A DNA stretch of 64,000 nucleotides from JAFGIN01 sp050301235 (GCA_050301235.1 JBNKZD010000144.1:1-64000); one strand, 5' to 3'; numbered from the stretch's first letter, positions 9,601 to 17,986 are shown. Made by a program: numbers and translations. Notes: generated by a model not told the origin, from the sequence alone.

Positions 9601-10984
9601 CGCACTGGTGCTATCCTATCTGAAAAGTATCGATAAACCGGATCCGGATATTGTGAAGCGTGCCGAAGATCTGCTTCATAAGGGGTACAACCGGCTCACG
9701 ACTTTTGAAACAAAAGAGAAAGGGTATGAATGGTTCGGTGGAGTACCTGCACATGAGGCACTCACTGCGTATGGCTTGATGCAGTTTCATGATATGAACC
9801 AGATTGGTGATGTCGCTGATAAAGCGATGATCGATCGCACTGCAAAATGGATCATGAGTCGCCGTGACAATAAGGGTGGTTTCCAGCGCAATCCGCAGGC
9901 ACTGGATTCCTATGGTGGCGCAGATCAGGATATTACCAATGCCTATATTGTGTATGCACTTGCTGAAGCAGGAAGACGTGATATTCAGAAGGAACTTGAT
10001 GCATCCGTAAAAAGCGCTCAGGAATCGAAAGACCCCTATGTTCTTGCACTTGTGGCGAATGCACTGTTCTGCTTTGCTGATGTTCAACGCGGCAATGAGA
10101 TGCTTAAAATATTGATGAGTAAACAGGATAAGGATGGCTCATGGTCCGGAACGCGTCACTCAATCACACGTTCTGAAGGGATCGGGCTGAAACTGGAAAC
10201 AACCTCTCTTGTGTGTCTTGCAATAATGAGCAGCAAAAAGGGAGATAACAACGCACTTGTGAATGGCATGAAATTCATCGTCGGATCACGTTCAGGAAAC
10301 GGCGGGTTCGGTTCAACTCAATCAACAATCATGTCGCTCAAAGCTCTGACAAAATATGCGCAATTTGCAAGAAAGACTGATGCGCCGGGAACGATTATTC
10401 TATCGGTAAATGATAAAGATGTAGCAAAAAAGAGCTATAAAGCCGGCGAAAAAGAAGCAATCGTTATCGATTCATTAGAAAAATTTGTGAAAGAGGGATC
10501 TTCAACGATTGCGATCCGGTATGAAGGAACAAAAAGCGCATTACCTTATTCGCTCTCTGTTTCCTACAACACCTGGCAGCCGGTTTCATCGCAGCATTGC
10601 AAAGTTGAACTGAAAACAACAATCAGTGCAACAAAGGTCAAAATCGGCCAGACCGTAAGAATAAGTGCAGTTCTTTCAAATGGCACTGATAAGGGTCTTC
10701 CAATGACTCTCGCAATTATCGGAATCCCTGCAGGACTCAGCCCGCAGCCCTGGCAGCTGAAAGAGTTACAGGAAAAAAAAGTAGTCGATTTTTACGAAGT
10801 AAACGGATCAGAAGTAGTTTTCTACTATCGCCAGATGAAACCCTCTGAAGAACGCACTATCAACCTTGACTGTAAAGCAGAAGTTGCAGGAACTTTCATA
10901 CCGGTTGCTTCACGGGCATATCTCTACTATACCAATGAAGATAAGATGTGGGTTGGGATGAAATCAGTGCAGGTTGAGAGGTAG
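6641..10984 (+). CDS. Bacterial alpha-2-macroglobulin with thioester motif
   Basis: The product is a very large secreted protein (about 1447 residues from the ATG at 6641). That start is preferred over the GTG at 6629 because an aaaggtgg ribosome-binding site precedes it and it gives a clean signal peptide. N-terminal MG2-like segments (Y-V-Q-S-D-K-P-F-Y-N-P-G-E-T) begin the macroglobulin array. The thioester C-F-E-Q (Cys about 976), in N-G-C-F-E-Q-T-S-M, starts the alpha/alpha toroid, which includes Y-G-L-M-Q-F and N-A-Y-I-V-Y-A-L-A-E-A-G. Such proteins trap attacking proteases covalently in the periplasm. Inserted at about 558-615 is a carboxypeptidase-regulatory-like domain, followed by a Met/Pro/Ala/Lys-rich stretch that could be the bait region. 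The usual partner PBP1C is not adjacent. Confidence 0.92.
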   Translation: MKFKTGALVVLFSVITVLFAKQDEIIQFSAKTLSVSFKKWNDSIPEDRIYVQSDKPFYNPGETIWFSVFIRDAATFKASTKSDIVYAELINPKGSVEKMLTLIAKKGIASGDFSLADDIPGGIYTLKAHSSWQKNDPDPAFFIKEIQVQDVVLPRLKMKLDFEKKAYGPGAHAAADLSLTTNENKPLGTFPVTFTVSVAGAQIFQGSAKTDGAGKVKIAFDLPKKLISSDGLLNVLIDYDGQTESISRSIPIVLNKIALSFFPEGGDLVSGLKSAVAFKAVNEFGKAADIEGTIIDNDSNKIETFQSFHMGMGGFTFEPREGKTYMARITKPSGITELYPLPEAMPQGYVLNVNAVEKNVLKLAIGSTREEKLLVFLQIRGKEYYSKEINAKKGINDITVDITKCPIGVAQITLFDSKGIERAERLVFVNKHRKASVTIKTDKQKYMPREKVKLTITASDETGMRMPGNFALAVTDDQLLSFADDKSSTILSHMLAESDIKGKVEEPRFYFDPKEQKADKALDYLLMTNGWRRFTWKQIIEEEIPAVNNPSERAIIAGKVMEGSTSKPVSGAVVKVVGTKSQTKTDSSGAFSFKNIDLYESVTIEATHGKMNTLVSVGQYTSSLELWLYENRPIAFGMARGMGGGELLEDAVPMPAMAAEMVKAEPARELEGKKGMPMHAKRLFQAKVKKPAPAQPAMPKPADAKVLMKKRAAMADQDLRKNKEERFAPPPPPVEPAVSYYRAREYAFPDYKGQQQSPVRTDFRSTIFWKGDVELKNNGTAVVEFYTSDAITSFRAVTEGFTTEGSIGRAEEVFYSQLPFSISAKIPPVVLTGDTMDLSLIIKNTTTSILKGDLSYSIPSGLKLINSVNKNRTIAASGTETVPVKLLVESRNDSANISFTFDANSLSDAFTTPVKIKPQGFPVDLSFSGSELKDKFTVDITSPVKNSITATLRAYPSAVSDLLTGIESILQEPNGCFEQTSMTSYPNALVLSYLKSIDKPDPDIVKRAEDLLHKGYNRLTTFETKEKGYEWFGGVPAHEALTAYGLMQFHDMNQIGDVADKAMIDRTAKWIMSRRDNKGGFQRNPQALDSYGGADQDITNAYIVYALAEAGRRDIQKELDASVKSAQESKDPYVLALVANALFCFADVQRGNEMLKILMSKQDKDGSWSGTRHSITRSEGIGLKLETTSLVCLAIMSSKKGDNNALVNGMKFIVGSRSGNGGFGSTQSTIMSLKALTKYAQFARKTDAPGTIILSVNDKDVAKKSYKAGEKEAIVIDSLEKFVKEGSSTIAIRYEGTKSALPYSLSVSYNTWQPVSSQHCKVELKTTISATKVKIGQTVRISAVLSNGTDKGLPMTLAIIGIPAGLSPQPWQLKELQEKKVVDFYEVNGSEVVFYYRQMKPSEERTINLDCKAEVAGTFIPVASRAYLYYTNEDKMWVGMKSVQVER

Positions 10985-10990
10985 AAAACA

Positions 10991-11027
10991 AACCCATCTT
11001 AAATGCGCATAGTAATTGAGATGGGTT
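10991..11027 (+). terminator. Hairpin after the macroglobulin gene
   Basis: Nine-base arms aacccatct and agatgggtt flank a 19-base loop, starting seven bases after the stop codon. No T-tract follows, so it may be an imperfect terminator or an mRNA 3'-end stabiliser. Confidence 0.45.
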
Positions 11028-11077
11028 ATTGACTTAAGAATAAGCCCGAATTCAGACATAGAATAATTGGATTTTCA

Positions 11078-11365
11078 ATGGACGATTACATTATTCGCAA
11101 TGCATTAGTTTCAGAAGCAGAAATTCTGCCTGAATACCAATGCTATTACATACTTCAAGGCAAGGGTCAAGTGATAATAGATGACGAAGAACAAGAGCTT
11201 CTGGCTGGAGATGCGGTGTTAATCCCGGCAAATGCGATGCATGGGATCAAAAATATTGGTGAGATTACTCTGAAATATTTGACAGCTAACAAGGCATTTG
11301 GGATTAAGAGGGAAAGTGAGATATGGCCTTCCGAATGGACCGATTTAAAAAATTCTCTACATTAA
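11078..11365 (+). CDS. Small single-domain cupin protein
   Basis: The 95-residue product carries a cupin core: Y-Y-I-L-Q-G-K-G-Q-V-I-I-D-D then G-D-A-V-L-I-P-A-N-A-M-H-G-I-K-N-I-G, the two conserved strand motifs of the RmlC-like barrel. The second motif keeps its metal-ligand-type His (M-H-G-I). The first motif lacks the usual H-x-H; the residues before Y-Y-I-L are E-Y-Q-C. It is shorter at the N-terminus than typical cupins, so it may be truncated or bind metal weakly. The substrate cannot be predicted. It is separate from the macroglobulin gene by a hairpin. Confidence 0.7.
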   Translation: MDDYIIRNALVSEAEILPEYQCYYILQGKGQVIIDDEEQELLAGDAVLIPANAMHGIKNIGEITLKYLTANKAFGIKRESEIWPSEWTDLKNSLH

Positions 11366-11404
11366 TTATAAGTAATATTGGCAAATGTAAGTTAGAGAAT
11401 GGAG

Positions 11405-11521
11405 GAAAAAGGCAATATCGAATATCGAACTCCGAATTACGAATATCAAAGTAAAAAAAAAGCCACTTTGTTCTCATACTTCGATATTCAGGTTTCGTTA
11501 TTCGCCATTCGATATTTCTTT
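11405..11521. repeat. Long imperfect palindromic intergenic element
   Basis: The left arm starts aatatcgaatatcgaactcc and the reverse complement of the right arm starts aatatcgaatggcgaataac; both end gaatatc[a/g]aag. The arms are about 40 bases with a spacer containing A8. Nearly identical elements are, as I recall, a common source of spurious small ORFs in environmental genomes. I treat this as a mobile or palindromic intergenic repeat rather than a gene. Confidence 0.6.
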
Positions 11522-11672
11522 AATCAGTATCAATTAACACCTGCGATCACCGAACTCCATGGGTATGGGGAAACCATACGTGTGCCGGACCACTGAACTC
11601 GCACTCCGCATACCCGCGCCAGTCAATATTAAAATAATTAAGACAAAGGGAAATATCACGATTCGCCCAATT

Positions 11673-12890
11673 CTAAAACTTTTTTTTCCTGGAAATAAAC
11701 TCAACGGGGTTATACCAATGGGCAATTCGCTCATCATAGCCCGCAATAAGAGCATTTCTTATTGAAGCCTTCTCTATGCCCAGATGAAGATGTGACCGGT
11801 ATCCTCCATTTTCAAGAGTAAATGAAGGTCCGATCTCGCCAATCTTATCACCTGCTTGCAGTAATTTTCCGACAGTTACATCCAGATTACTGGATAAGTG
11901 GCCATAATAGGTACACACTATTTGACTGTCAGGGAGCATACTTTCAACACACACCAGGCACCCCCAGGACTCTTCATGCTGAATCAAAACAACTCTACCA
12001 TCCATTATCGAATGCACAGGCATACCATCAAACAGCCATCCTGAATCTTCCCCTACATGACACACTCCGGGAAGACCAAAAGAGGCAAATGGTTGCTTAA
12101 CCTTCCCATATATTGATCGACACTTTTTGTACTGCATATGTGGGCAAATGATTTTACTTGCCCCTGGAATATAATATGAACTTGTTGTGTCAATCTTTTT
12201 ACGGGCAGTCAGAGTATATTCGTTGGAGGTTTTGTCAGAAGGATATGTTTTGATCTTTCTCAGAACGATTGAATCTATCAATGGTAAATAGGAAAACTTT
12301 GTTCGCCGCTCACCATTTGCACGGGAAATCGCGGTTTCTAAAGTTTTACGCACGTATGCATTTTTCTCTGATGAGAGTAGATCTTTCAGAAGCTGAATTT
12401 TAGAACTGTCGCTTAATTTACCCAAAGCATTGGCTAAATATTCACGAACCAGATCATTTTTTTCTGATTTCCAGTAGTTATACAAATCACTAAATTTCCT
12501 TGTGTTTCCTGTTTCTCCAATTACGTAAATAGATGAGAGTTTAAAGAATGGATGAACATCTTGTGAATTGAGGATACTAAAGTATAACGGTAACAATGTT
12601 GGGACACGACATCTGAATAAAATATCGAAGTACTGATTGAACTTAATGCTGTCATACCCATAACGTTCAAAGTCTGTTTTGAAACGCAGTTCTTTGACAT
12701 CATTATTGCAGATTGTAACCCAAAGCAACGAATCATGAATTCCTAAAGGATCAATATAAAGAACATTCTTTGAGTAATCCGGTTCTTTCGCGCAATTGAC
12801 ATATAGCAACATATAATACAGTGACATGAGTATACTAAGAATTTTTAAACTCTTCAGCAAATCGGGTATTCTGCCCCTTACATTTATCAA
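11673..12890 (-). CDS. Membrane-anchored HEAT-repeat / M23 (LytM-type) metallopeptidase
   Basis: The 405-residue product has an N-terminal hydrophobic segment (about 12-33) ending near Cys, which could be a signal anchor or lipoprotein signal. Residues of about 90-195 look like helical HEAT repeats (V-R-E-Y-L-A-N-A-L-G-K-L, then Y-V-R-K-T-L-E-T-A-I). The C-terminal 140 residues form an M23 peptidase: H-V-G-E-D-S-G-W supplies the zinc His and Asp, G-M-P-V-H-S-I-M-D-G-R-V-V is the conserved strand, Y-G-H-L-S follows, and H-L-H-L-G supplies the catalytic and zinc His. All expected residues are present, so it is probably an active peptidoglycan endopeptidase in the cell envelope. It is monocistronic. 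Confidence 0.85.
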   Translation of the reverse strand: MINVRGRIPDLLKSLKILSILMSLYYMLLYVNCAKEPDYSKNVLYIDPLGIHDSLLWVTICNNDVKELRFKTDFERYGYDSIKFNQYFDILFRCRVPTLLPLYFSILNSQDVHPFFKLSSIYVIGETGNTRKFSDLYNYWKSEKNDLVREYLANALGKLSDSSKIQLLKDLLSSEKNAYVRKTLETAISRANGERRTKFSYLPLIDSIVLRKIKTYPSDKTSNEYTLTARKKIDTTSSYYIPGASKIICPHMQYKKCRSIYGKVKQPFASFGLPGVCHVGEDSGWLFDGMPVHSIMDGRVVLIQHEESWGCLVCVESMLPDSQIVCTYYGHLSSNLDVTVGKLLQAGDKIGEIGPSFTLENGGYRSHLHLGIEKASIRNALIAGYDERIAHWYNPVEFISRKKKF

Positions 12891-13008
12891 TTTGAGACTC
12901 GTTTCTTTAAGCGCTTATATGTTTGAATAAATTATTTCGAACTTTACGTAACAAAGATTTACCTAAAAAACGTTATACTTAATTCAACAACGTTAGTATT
13001 ACAGTTCC

Positions 13009-13080
13009 GGTCGTCGAGCGGAGTCGAGACGGCGCATTTTAAGCAAATCACGCTTGTCATTTCGACTCCGCTCAATGACC
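13009..13080. repeat. Short inverted-repeat intergenic element
   Basis: The left arm ggtcgtcgagcggagtcgag pairs with the right arm, which reads ggtcattgagcggagtcgaa on the reverse strand. It is a REP-like palindrome of the kind that is dispersed in many genomes. The rest of the 12891-13225 gap shows no gene; it contains a stretch (about 13150-13185, cgcagaggaccacagagag) that also resembles a widespread dispersed repeat. Confidence 0.55.
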
Positions 13081-13225
13081 TTTTTGATGCGCCTTTGGCA
13101 TTTTAACGTAGTAGAATTAATAACTTAGCTGCATTCTTTAACCGTAAAATGCACAAAGAACGCAGAGGACCACAGAGAGAAATACTGAAACAAACTATAA
13201 ATCTCAACAGTCGAAGGTACACTAT

Positions 13226-13447
13226 ATGAAAATACATTTTATAGGATTACTCAGGGCCACAATCTCATCATTTCTGATATTTATTCTTATTGATGCAACA
13301 TTCGAATTCATCCTGTTCAAGAGTGCCGGCATTTCACTATTGAGCAGTTTTGAACAGACACACAATCGACATTATGGTATCCAATTTTACCTTTTTAACT
13401 CAATTCTGTTTGCACTGGAGATGCTGCTGGTCATGCTCTCTAAATAA
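13226..13447 (+). CDS. Small hydrophobic protein, two predicted membrane helices
   Basis: The ORF encodes 73 residues with an N-terminal helix (I-S-S-F-L-I-F-I-L-I-D) and a C-terminal one (F-N-S-I-L-F-A-L-E-M-L-L-V-M-L). A gaagg site sits nine bases before the ATG, which is why I keep it. No family is recognised, and its surroundings are repeat-rich, so it could also be a chance ORF. Confidence 0.35.
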   Translation: MKIHFIGLLRATISSFLIFILIDATFEFILFKSAGISLLSSFEQTHNRHYGIQFYLFNSILFALEMLLVMLSK

Positions 13448-13791
13448 ATATAGTCAGTGTGCCCTGAACTTCAGTTCAGGTTCCAAACAGATAAAGGGAA
13501 CCTTAATCGCAGAACGAAAATGGCATCCGATACACTGGATTATGCGATCCGTGAAGGCGAAGCAGAGTCCTTTTGTTTTGCTTTGCGGGTGAACCTCATC
13601 CCCCAGCCTCTTCTCCCTGCGGAGAAAAGGAGCGATTGTAAACGCATAAGGCTCATTATTAGCATGGGTATACCGCGCGAACTACTGAAGACACTACTTT
13701 TATCTCTTTGGCCCAAGTCGATCTCTTTTTAGCTGGTGTACTTTTTGCTTCATGGGTAATCAACGTCGACTTTTATATAGTGGATATTTTA
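13448..13791. other. Intergenic region with a low-complexity repeat
   Basis: No convincing gene is present. Bases about 13590-13635 (cctcatcccccagcctcttc and onward to ggagaaaaggag) resemble the pyrimidine-rich palindromic repeat also found at 44953-45051. The reading frame open across 13708-13791 has no ribosome-binding site and adds no conserved residues to the radical SAM protein that follows. Confidence 0.45.
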
Positions 13792-15186
13792 ATGCACTTA
13801 CTATTGATTAATCCCTGCAATCCATTGGTCAGTACTGTCAAATCTTGCGAAAATCGCTGGAATAAATATGTTGTGTGGAAACCACTGGGTCTTCTGGTGA
13901 TCGCCGGTCTCACTCCTGAGGATTGGGAGATCTCAATAATCGATGAAAATATAACTGTTCCGGACTACGAAAAACTGGTTCGTCCTGACCTTGTCGGTAT
14001 TACAGCTTTTACCTCGCAGGCGCCCAGAGCTTATGAGATTGCAGCCGCTTTCCGTCACCGTAAAGTGCCGGTGGTCATGGGTGGTATTCACTCAAGCATG
14101 TGTACAGATGAAGCTATGCAACGGGTTGATGCTGTTGTCAAAGGTGAAGCAGAGAGTGTCTGGGCAGAAGTGATCAAAGATTTTTGTAATGGTACACTGA
14201 AAGATCTTTACGAAGGGGTAAGGCTACCTGACCTTGCTTCAGTACCCATTGCGCGACACGATTTACTGTCGAAAGGATACCATTTCGGCTCGATACAGAT
14301 ATCACGTGGTTGTCCGCTTGCCTGCAGCTTTTGCAGTGTCACAGCTTTCAATGGCGGAAGGTTCAGACGTCGACCGGTCAATAATGTCATTCAGGAATTG
14401 CGCCTGATTCAGGAAAAGGATGTTCTTATCGTGGATGACAATCTTATCGGAACACGTGAAGAAGACATAAAGTACACAAAAACACTTCTGCATGAAATGA
14501 TAAAAGCGAAATTGCGTAAACGATGGATTGCACAGGTAACAATCAATGTAGTAGATGACGAAGAACTACTTATGCTGGCCAGAAAAGCAGGATGTGTGGG
14601 TGTTTTTATCGGGTTCGAATCCATTTCTGCAGAAGGGCTCTCGGAGGTAAGCAAGAAGTTTACCGTACGTCACGCCCGGGAAATGAGAGACTCTGTGTGC
14701 CAAATTCAGAAACAAGGTATCAGCGTACTCGGTTCATTTATTCTCGGACTTGACATCGATGGAAAAGGCTGCGGTAAACAAATCGCTTCGACAGCCCGGG
14801 CTTACGGGTTGGATGTTCTCAATGTAATGGTGTTGACACCGCTGCCGGGTACACGCCTGTGGAAAACCATGGAAGCAGAGAACCGGTTAATCGAGGGAAA
14901 TTTTCCACGCGACTGGAAATACTTTACGCTTACCTTTCCGGTTGCCCGTTATAAAAACCTGTCCTGGAAAGAGATTGTCACCGAAAGGGAATGCAGCTAC
15001 CGCGAATTTTATTCTTACTGGAATATTCTAAACCGGGTGATTCGCAGTTTACTGTACCGGGGGAAAGCATCTGTGGTGCTGATAAGTAATCTTGTTTTTC
15101 GAACAAACACCCTGCGTCTGGATCGTCGGTCTTATGCTGACTACGATATGACAATGGACAGGGGGCCACTATGCAAATTGGAATAA
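13792..15186 (+). CDS. B12-binding-domain radical SAM protein
   Basis: From the ATG at 13792 (M-H-L-L-L-I-N-P) the product is 464 residues. The frame is open further upstream but lacks family similarity there. The N-terminal third is a Rossmann-like cobalamin-binding domain (P-D-L-V-G-I-T-A-F-T, V-V-M-G-G-I-H-S). The radical SAM core has C-P-L-A-C-S-F-C, which binds a [4Fe-4S] cluster and S-adenosylmethionine. Later blocks (G-F-I-G-F-E-S-type V-F-I-G-F-E-S, then L-T-P-L-P-G-T-R-L-W) are typical of the B12-radical SAM group. Members perform methylations or rearrangements on varied substrates; which one cannot be told. It ends 18 bases before the PTS enzyme I gene, suggesting co-transcription. 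Confidence 0.88.
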   Translation: MHLLLINPCNPLVSTVKSCENRWNKYVVWKPLGLLVIAGLTPEDWEISIIDENITVPDYEKLVRPDLVGITAFTSQAPRAYEIAAAFRHRKVPVVMGGIHSSMCTDEAMQRVDAVVKGEAESVWAEVIKDFCNGTLKDLYEGVRLPDLASVPIARHDLLSKGYHFGSIQISRGCPLACSFCSVTAFNGGRFRRRPVNNVIQELRLIQEKDVLIVDDNLIGTREEDIKYTKTLLHEMIKAKLRKRWIAQVTINVVDDEELLMLARKAGCVGVFIGFESISAEGLSEVSKKFTVRHAREMRDSVCQIQKQGISVLGSFILGLDIDGKGCGKQIASTARAYGLDVLNVMVLTPLPGTRLWKTMEAENRLIEGNFPRDWKYFTLTFPVARYKNLSWKEIVTERECSYREFYSYWNILNRVIRSLLYRGKASVVLISNLVFRTNTLRLDRRSYADYDMTMDRGPLCKLE

Positions 15187-15204
15187 AATGGTATTGACAA
15201 CATT

Positions 15205-16836
15205 ATGTCTAAAAAAACAATGACAATAAAAGGTAATCCTATTTCACCTGGGTTAGCTGAAGGAACAATACATTTACACCGGACATTGCTTGGTCCTATA
15301 GATGCAGCGATCAATAGCGATAGAAAACATAATGTCGAAGAAGAACTTGGGAACCTCGATACAGCAACTTCTAAAATCACCGACGATCTCTTGACGCTAG
15401 CCTTACATGTGGAAAAGGAGATCGATACGAGGTTATCAAAAGTCTTCGAGGTTCATCAGCTCATATTACACGATGCATCTTTGAAAAAAGAATTACGACA
15501 GGAGATTGTGGACAATCTGGTAAGTGCCGGAAGTGCCGTGAAGACAGTCTTTTTGCGTTGGGAAAAACGGTTCATGATGATGGAATCCCAGATTTCCAGA
15601 AGTAAAAGCGAAGACTTCCGGGATATCGAAATCCGCTTGAGAAATGCTCTTGCAGGGATCACTGTTCACCCTCTGGAACAAATCCCTTACGGCTGTATAC
15701 TTGCAACTTCTCGCCTACTGCCATCAGATACCGTTTTTCTTGTTGGCCGTTCGACTGCAGCGGTTCTTCTTGAGTATGGCAGTATGGGTTCTCATGCAGC
15801 CCTGTTTGCACGCGAACTAGGCTTGCCTTGTATTTCAGGAATTACCAACCTGCAAACGACTCTTCCCGATGATGTCTTTTGCTTTGTTGATGCAGATACG
15901 GGAGTAATTACTATCCGTCCTGATGAGGAACAGATTACTGTTTTTCGAAAAAAGGTTGGTCTGAAAAATCGTTTAATGAAAGAAGCTCGAGAAGAAGCTC
16001 TGGCACCAGCTGTGACAAAGAATGGTATCAGAATCAATGTGCTGGCCAATGTGGGGGGAGAAGATGATACCAGCTTGGCAATAGCAAACGGGGCCGAGGG
16101 GGTTGGATTGTACCGTATGGAACAGACCTACCTGGGGAGCATTGCCCCACCCAGTACCGGTGAACTTCTCGAAGTGATGCGCCAGACCCTAAGGCCAGCC
16201 GCAGGTCGTGATGTTTGTGTAAGACTCCTTGACATTGGTGCTGATAAACCCATGCCTTATATGGAATTCATGGCAGAAAGCAATCCATCACTCGGTCGTA
16301 GAGGTATCCGCCTGCTCAGGGAATATCCCCAGTTACTCACAACTCATCTGCAGGCCGTATTAAAACTTTCACAGGAATTCAATGTTTCTGTTCTGGTTCC
16401 CATGGTGACAATTTCGGATGATGTAGTTGTAGTGAAGAACTTTCTCAGTCAACTTGCATCCCAACTTTCGATCTCTCCTCTCCCGAAGCTTGGTGCAATG
16501 ATTGAAACACCTGCCGCAGCCCTTTCGGCTCGCGAGATTGCAGAACACGTAGATTTTTTGAGTTTCGGCACCAACGATCTTACACAGTATGCATTTGCTG
16601 CTGACCGGGAGAATGCGGCGGTGGAGAAGTATTTCGATGATTCATCGGATGTCATTTTCAGAATGTTGAAGATAGTCCATGATGATGTGCCGGAAATGCC
16701 CCTTTCCATTTGTGGTGAACTCGGGGGGCGGCCGGAGTATATAGTCAGGCTTCTGAAATGCGGGATTACAACATTCAGCGTTGCTCCGCCATTAGTACCT
16801 ATTATCAAGGATACAATTCGGAAAACCATTGTCTGA
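15205..16836 (+). CDS. ptsI: PTS enzyme I-type phosphoenolpyruvate-protein phosphotransferase
   Basis: The 543-residue product is close to the usual EI length. It begins with G-N-P-I-S-P-G-L-A-E-G. The phospho-His is in M-G-S-H-A-A-L-F-A-R (usually T-S-H-x-A-I-x-A-R). PEP-binding blocks follow: D-I-G-A-D-K-P-M-P-Y, L-G-R-R-G-I-R-L-L, M-I-E-T-P-A-A-A-L, F-G-T-N-D-L-T-Q-Y and the catalytic-Cys block C-G-E-L-G-G-R-P. EI takes phosphate from PEP and passes it to HPr. No HPr or EII gene is in the window, so it may serve an unlinked or regulatory phosphorelay. It follows the radical SAM gene closely and converges with the kinase at 16853. Confidence 0.92.
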   Translation: MSKKTMTIKGNPISPGLAEGTIHLHRTLLGPIDAAINSDRKHNVEEELGNLDTATSKITDDLLTLALHVEKEIDTRLSKVFEVHQLILHDASLKKELRQEIVDNLVSAGSAVKTVFLRWEKRFMMMESQISRSKSEDFRDIEIRLRNALAGITVHPLEQIPYGCILATSRLLPSDTVFLVGRSTAAVLLEYGSMGSHAALFARELGLPCISGITNLQTTLPDDVFCFVDADTGVITIRPDEEQITVFRKKVGLKNRLMKEAREEALAPAVTKNGIRINVLANVGGEDDTSLAIANGAEGVGLYRMEQTYLGSIAPPSTGELLEVMRQTLRPAAGRDVCVRLLDIGADKPMPYMEFMAESNPSLGRRGIRLLREYPQLLTTHLQAVLKLSQEFNVSVLVPMVTISDDVVVVKNFLSQLASQLSISPLPKLGAMIETPAAALSAREIAEHVDFLSFGTNDLTQYAFAADRENAAVEKYFDDSSDVIFRMLKIVHDDVPEMPLSICGELGGRPEYIVRLLKCGITTFSVAPPLVPIIKDTIRKTIV

Positions 16837-16852
16837 TGATATTTTAACACCT

Positions 16853-17986
16853 TTACTGAAGAGTGAAGAAAAAAGTTGCCCCTTTACCCACTTCGCCCTC
16901 AGCCCAGATCCGTCCGCCATGACGGCTGATCACCCGTTGTACTATCGCTAAACCAATACCGGTACCGGTGAACTCCTGTTCCGCGTGGAGACGCTGAAAA
17001 GGTTTGAATAGTTTACTGAGGTGTTTCAATGGAAATCCCGCTCCGTTATCACGAACAAAGAATACTGTTTCTGTACCCTTTATAAACTGTCCAACCTCAA
17101 TGCGAGGCCGCAGTGTTTTAGAGGTGTATTTCCAGGCATTGCTTAAGAGATTGGTAAGTCCGATTTTCAAAAGTTTTTCATCACCACGTGCCAGAATATT
17201 ACTTTGAATGCTGATATCAACCTGACGATATGGCTGTGAATTTCGGAGCTCGTCAATAATAACAATAGATAGTGCACTCAGATCAACCTTTTGTATGATC
17301 ATCTCTTTTCTGGAGATTTTGGATAGACTCAGCATATCTTCAATCAGCCTGCTCATCTGGTCGGTGCTTTTTATAATGTGAACAAGGTAGTCACGACCGT
17401 TTTGGTCGAGTTTGTCATTATAGTCTTCAATAAGTATCGAGGTAAAACCTTTCATGGTAGCCAGCGGCGTGCGAAGATCGTGGGAGATTGAATAGGAAAA
17501 TGCCTGTAATTCTTCATTTGCAGCGCGCAGTGCTATTTCCACTTCAGCGCGCCGTCGAAGCTCCTGTTCAACCCGGTACTGAGTTTCGCGGGACCGAAGA
17601 CTCGCCCGCACAGCCGCTATAAGAGTACGGGTAAGAACTGGTCGTTCCAGTACGGTCACATTCAACGATTGGTGGTTACCTGCCATTAATGCCCAGGCCT
17701 TGTCTGGGTCACTTCCTGCTCTGGCCATTATAATAAATGGGAAATCAGACCACTCCGGCTGCTGTTGGACTGTTTGAGTAAGTCGTTCATGATTGATGGG
17801 TGAAAGAGCTTCTTCAGCAATAATTGCCGTCCCGGCCCCCTTATCGATGCCATCACAAAACTGTTCCATACTTTCGCACACAAACGGTGAGAGACCTTCT
17901 TTAGAAAGCACATCGCTCAGGACAACCGTATCTTCACCAGTGGGAGCGAATATCAGCACTCTGTACTTGTCCACTGCAGCTTTCAT
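16853..17986 (-). CDS. Cytoplasmic histidine kinase with N-terminal pseudo-receiver
   Basis: I start this at the ATG at 17986, preceded by agggtgg, rather than the ATG at 18022; it gives 377 residues. The first 120 or so residues resemble a CheY fold (Y-R-V-L-I-F-A-P-T-G at strand 1, V-L-E-R-P near the Lys position), but the phospho-acceptor strand reads T-A-I-I-A-E-E-A with no Asp, so it looks like a non-phosphorylatable receiver. A short coiled coil leads into HisKA with S-Y-S-I-S-H-D-L-R-T-P and an ATPase domain (N-L-L-S-N-A-W-K-Y, D-N-G-A-G-F, G-T-G-I-G-L-A). No membrane helix is present. It lies immediately downstream of the KaiC-like gene, so the two are probably one operon and functional partners. 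Confidence 0.88.
   Translation of the reverse strand: MKAAVDKYRVLIFAPTGEDTVVLSDVLSKEGLSPFVCESMEQFCDGIDKGAGTAIIAEEALSPINHERLTQTVQQQPEWSDFPFIIMARAGSDPDKAWALMAGNHQSLNVTVLERPVLTRTLIAAVRASLRSRETQYRVEQELRRRAEVEIALRAANEELQAFSYSISHDLRTPLATMKGFTSILIEDYNDKLDQNGRDYLVHIIKSTDQMSRLIEDMLSLSKISRKEMIIQKVDLSALSIVIIDELRNSQPYRQVDISIQSNILARGDEKLLKIGLTNLLSNAWKYTSKTLRPRIEVGQFIKGTETVFFVRDNGAGFPLKHLSKLFKPFQRLHAEQEFTGTGIGLAIVQRVISRHGGRIWAEGEVGKGATFFFTLQ

Noticed and set aside
11399..11596. 65-codon plus-strand ORF
   Set aside because: It is produced by the palindromic repeat; the translation is only the repeat read through both arms.
11534..11765. Overlapping small ORFs on both strands
   Set aside because: They lie at the 3' end of the M23 gene and in its flank, with no ribosome-binding site or conserved pattern.
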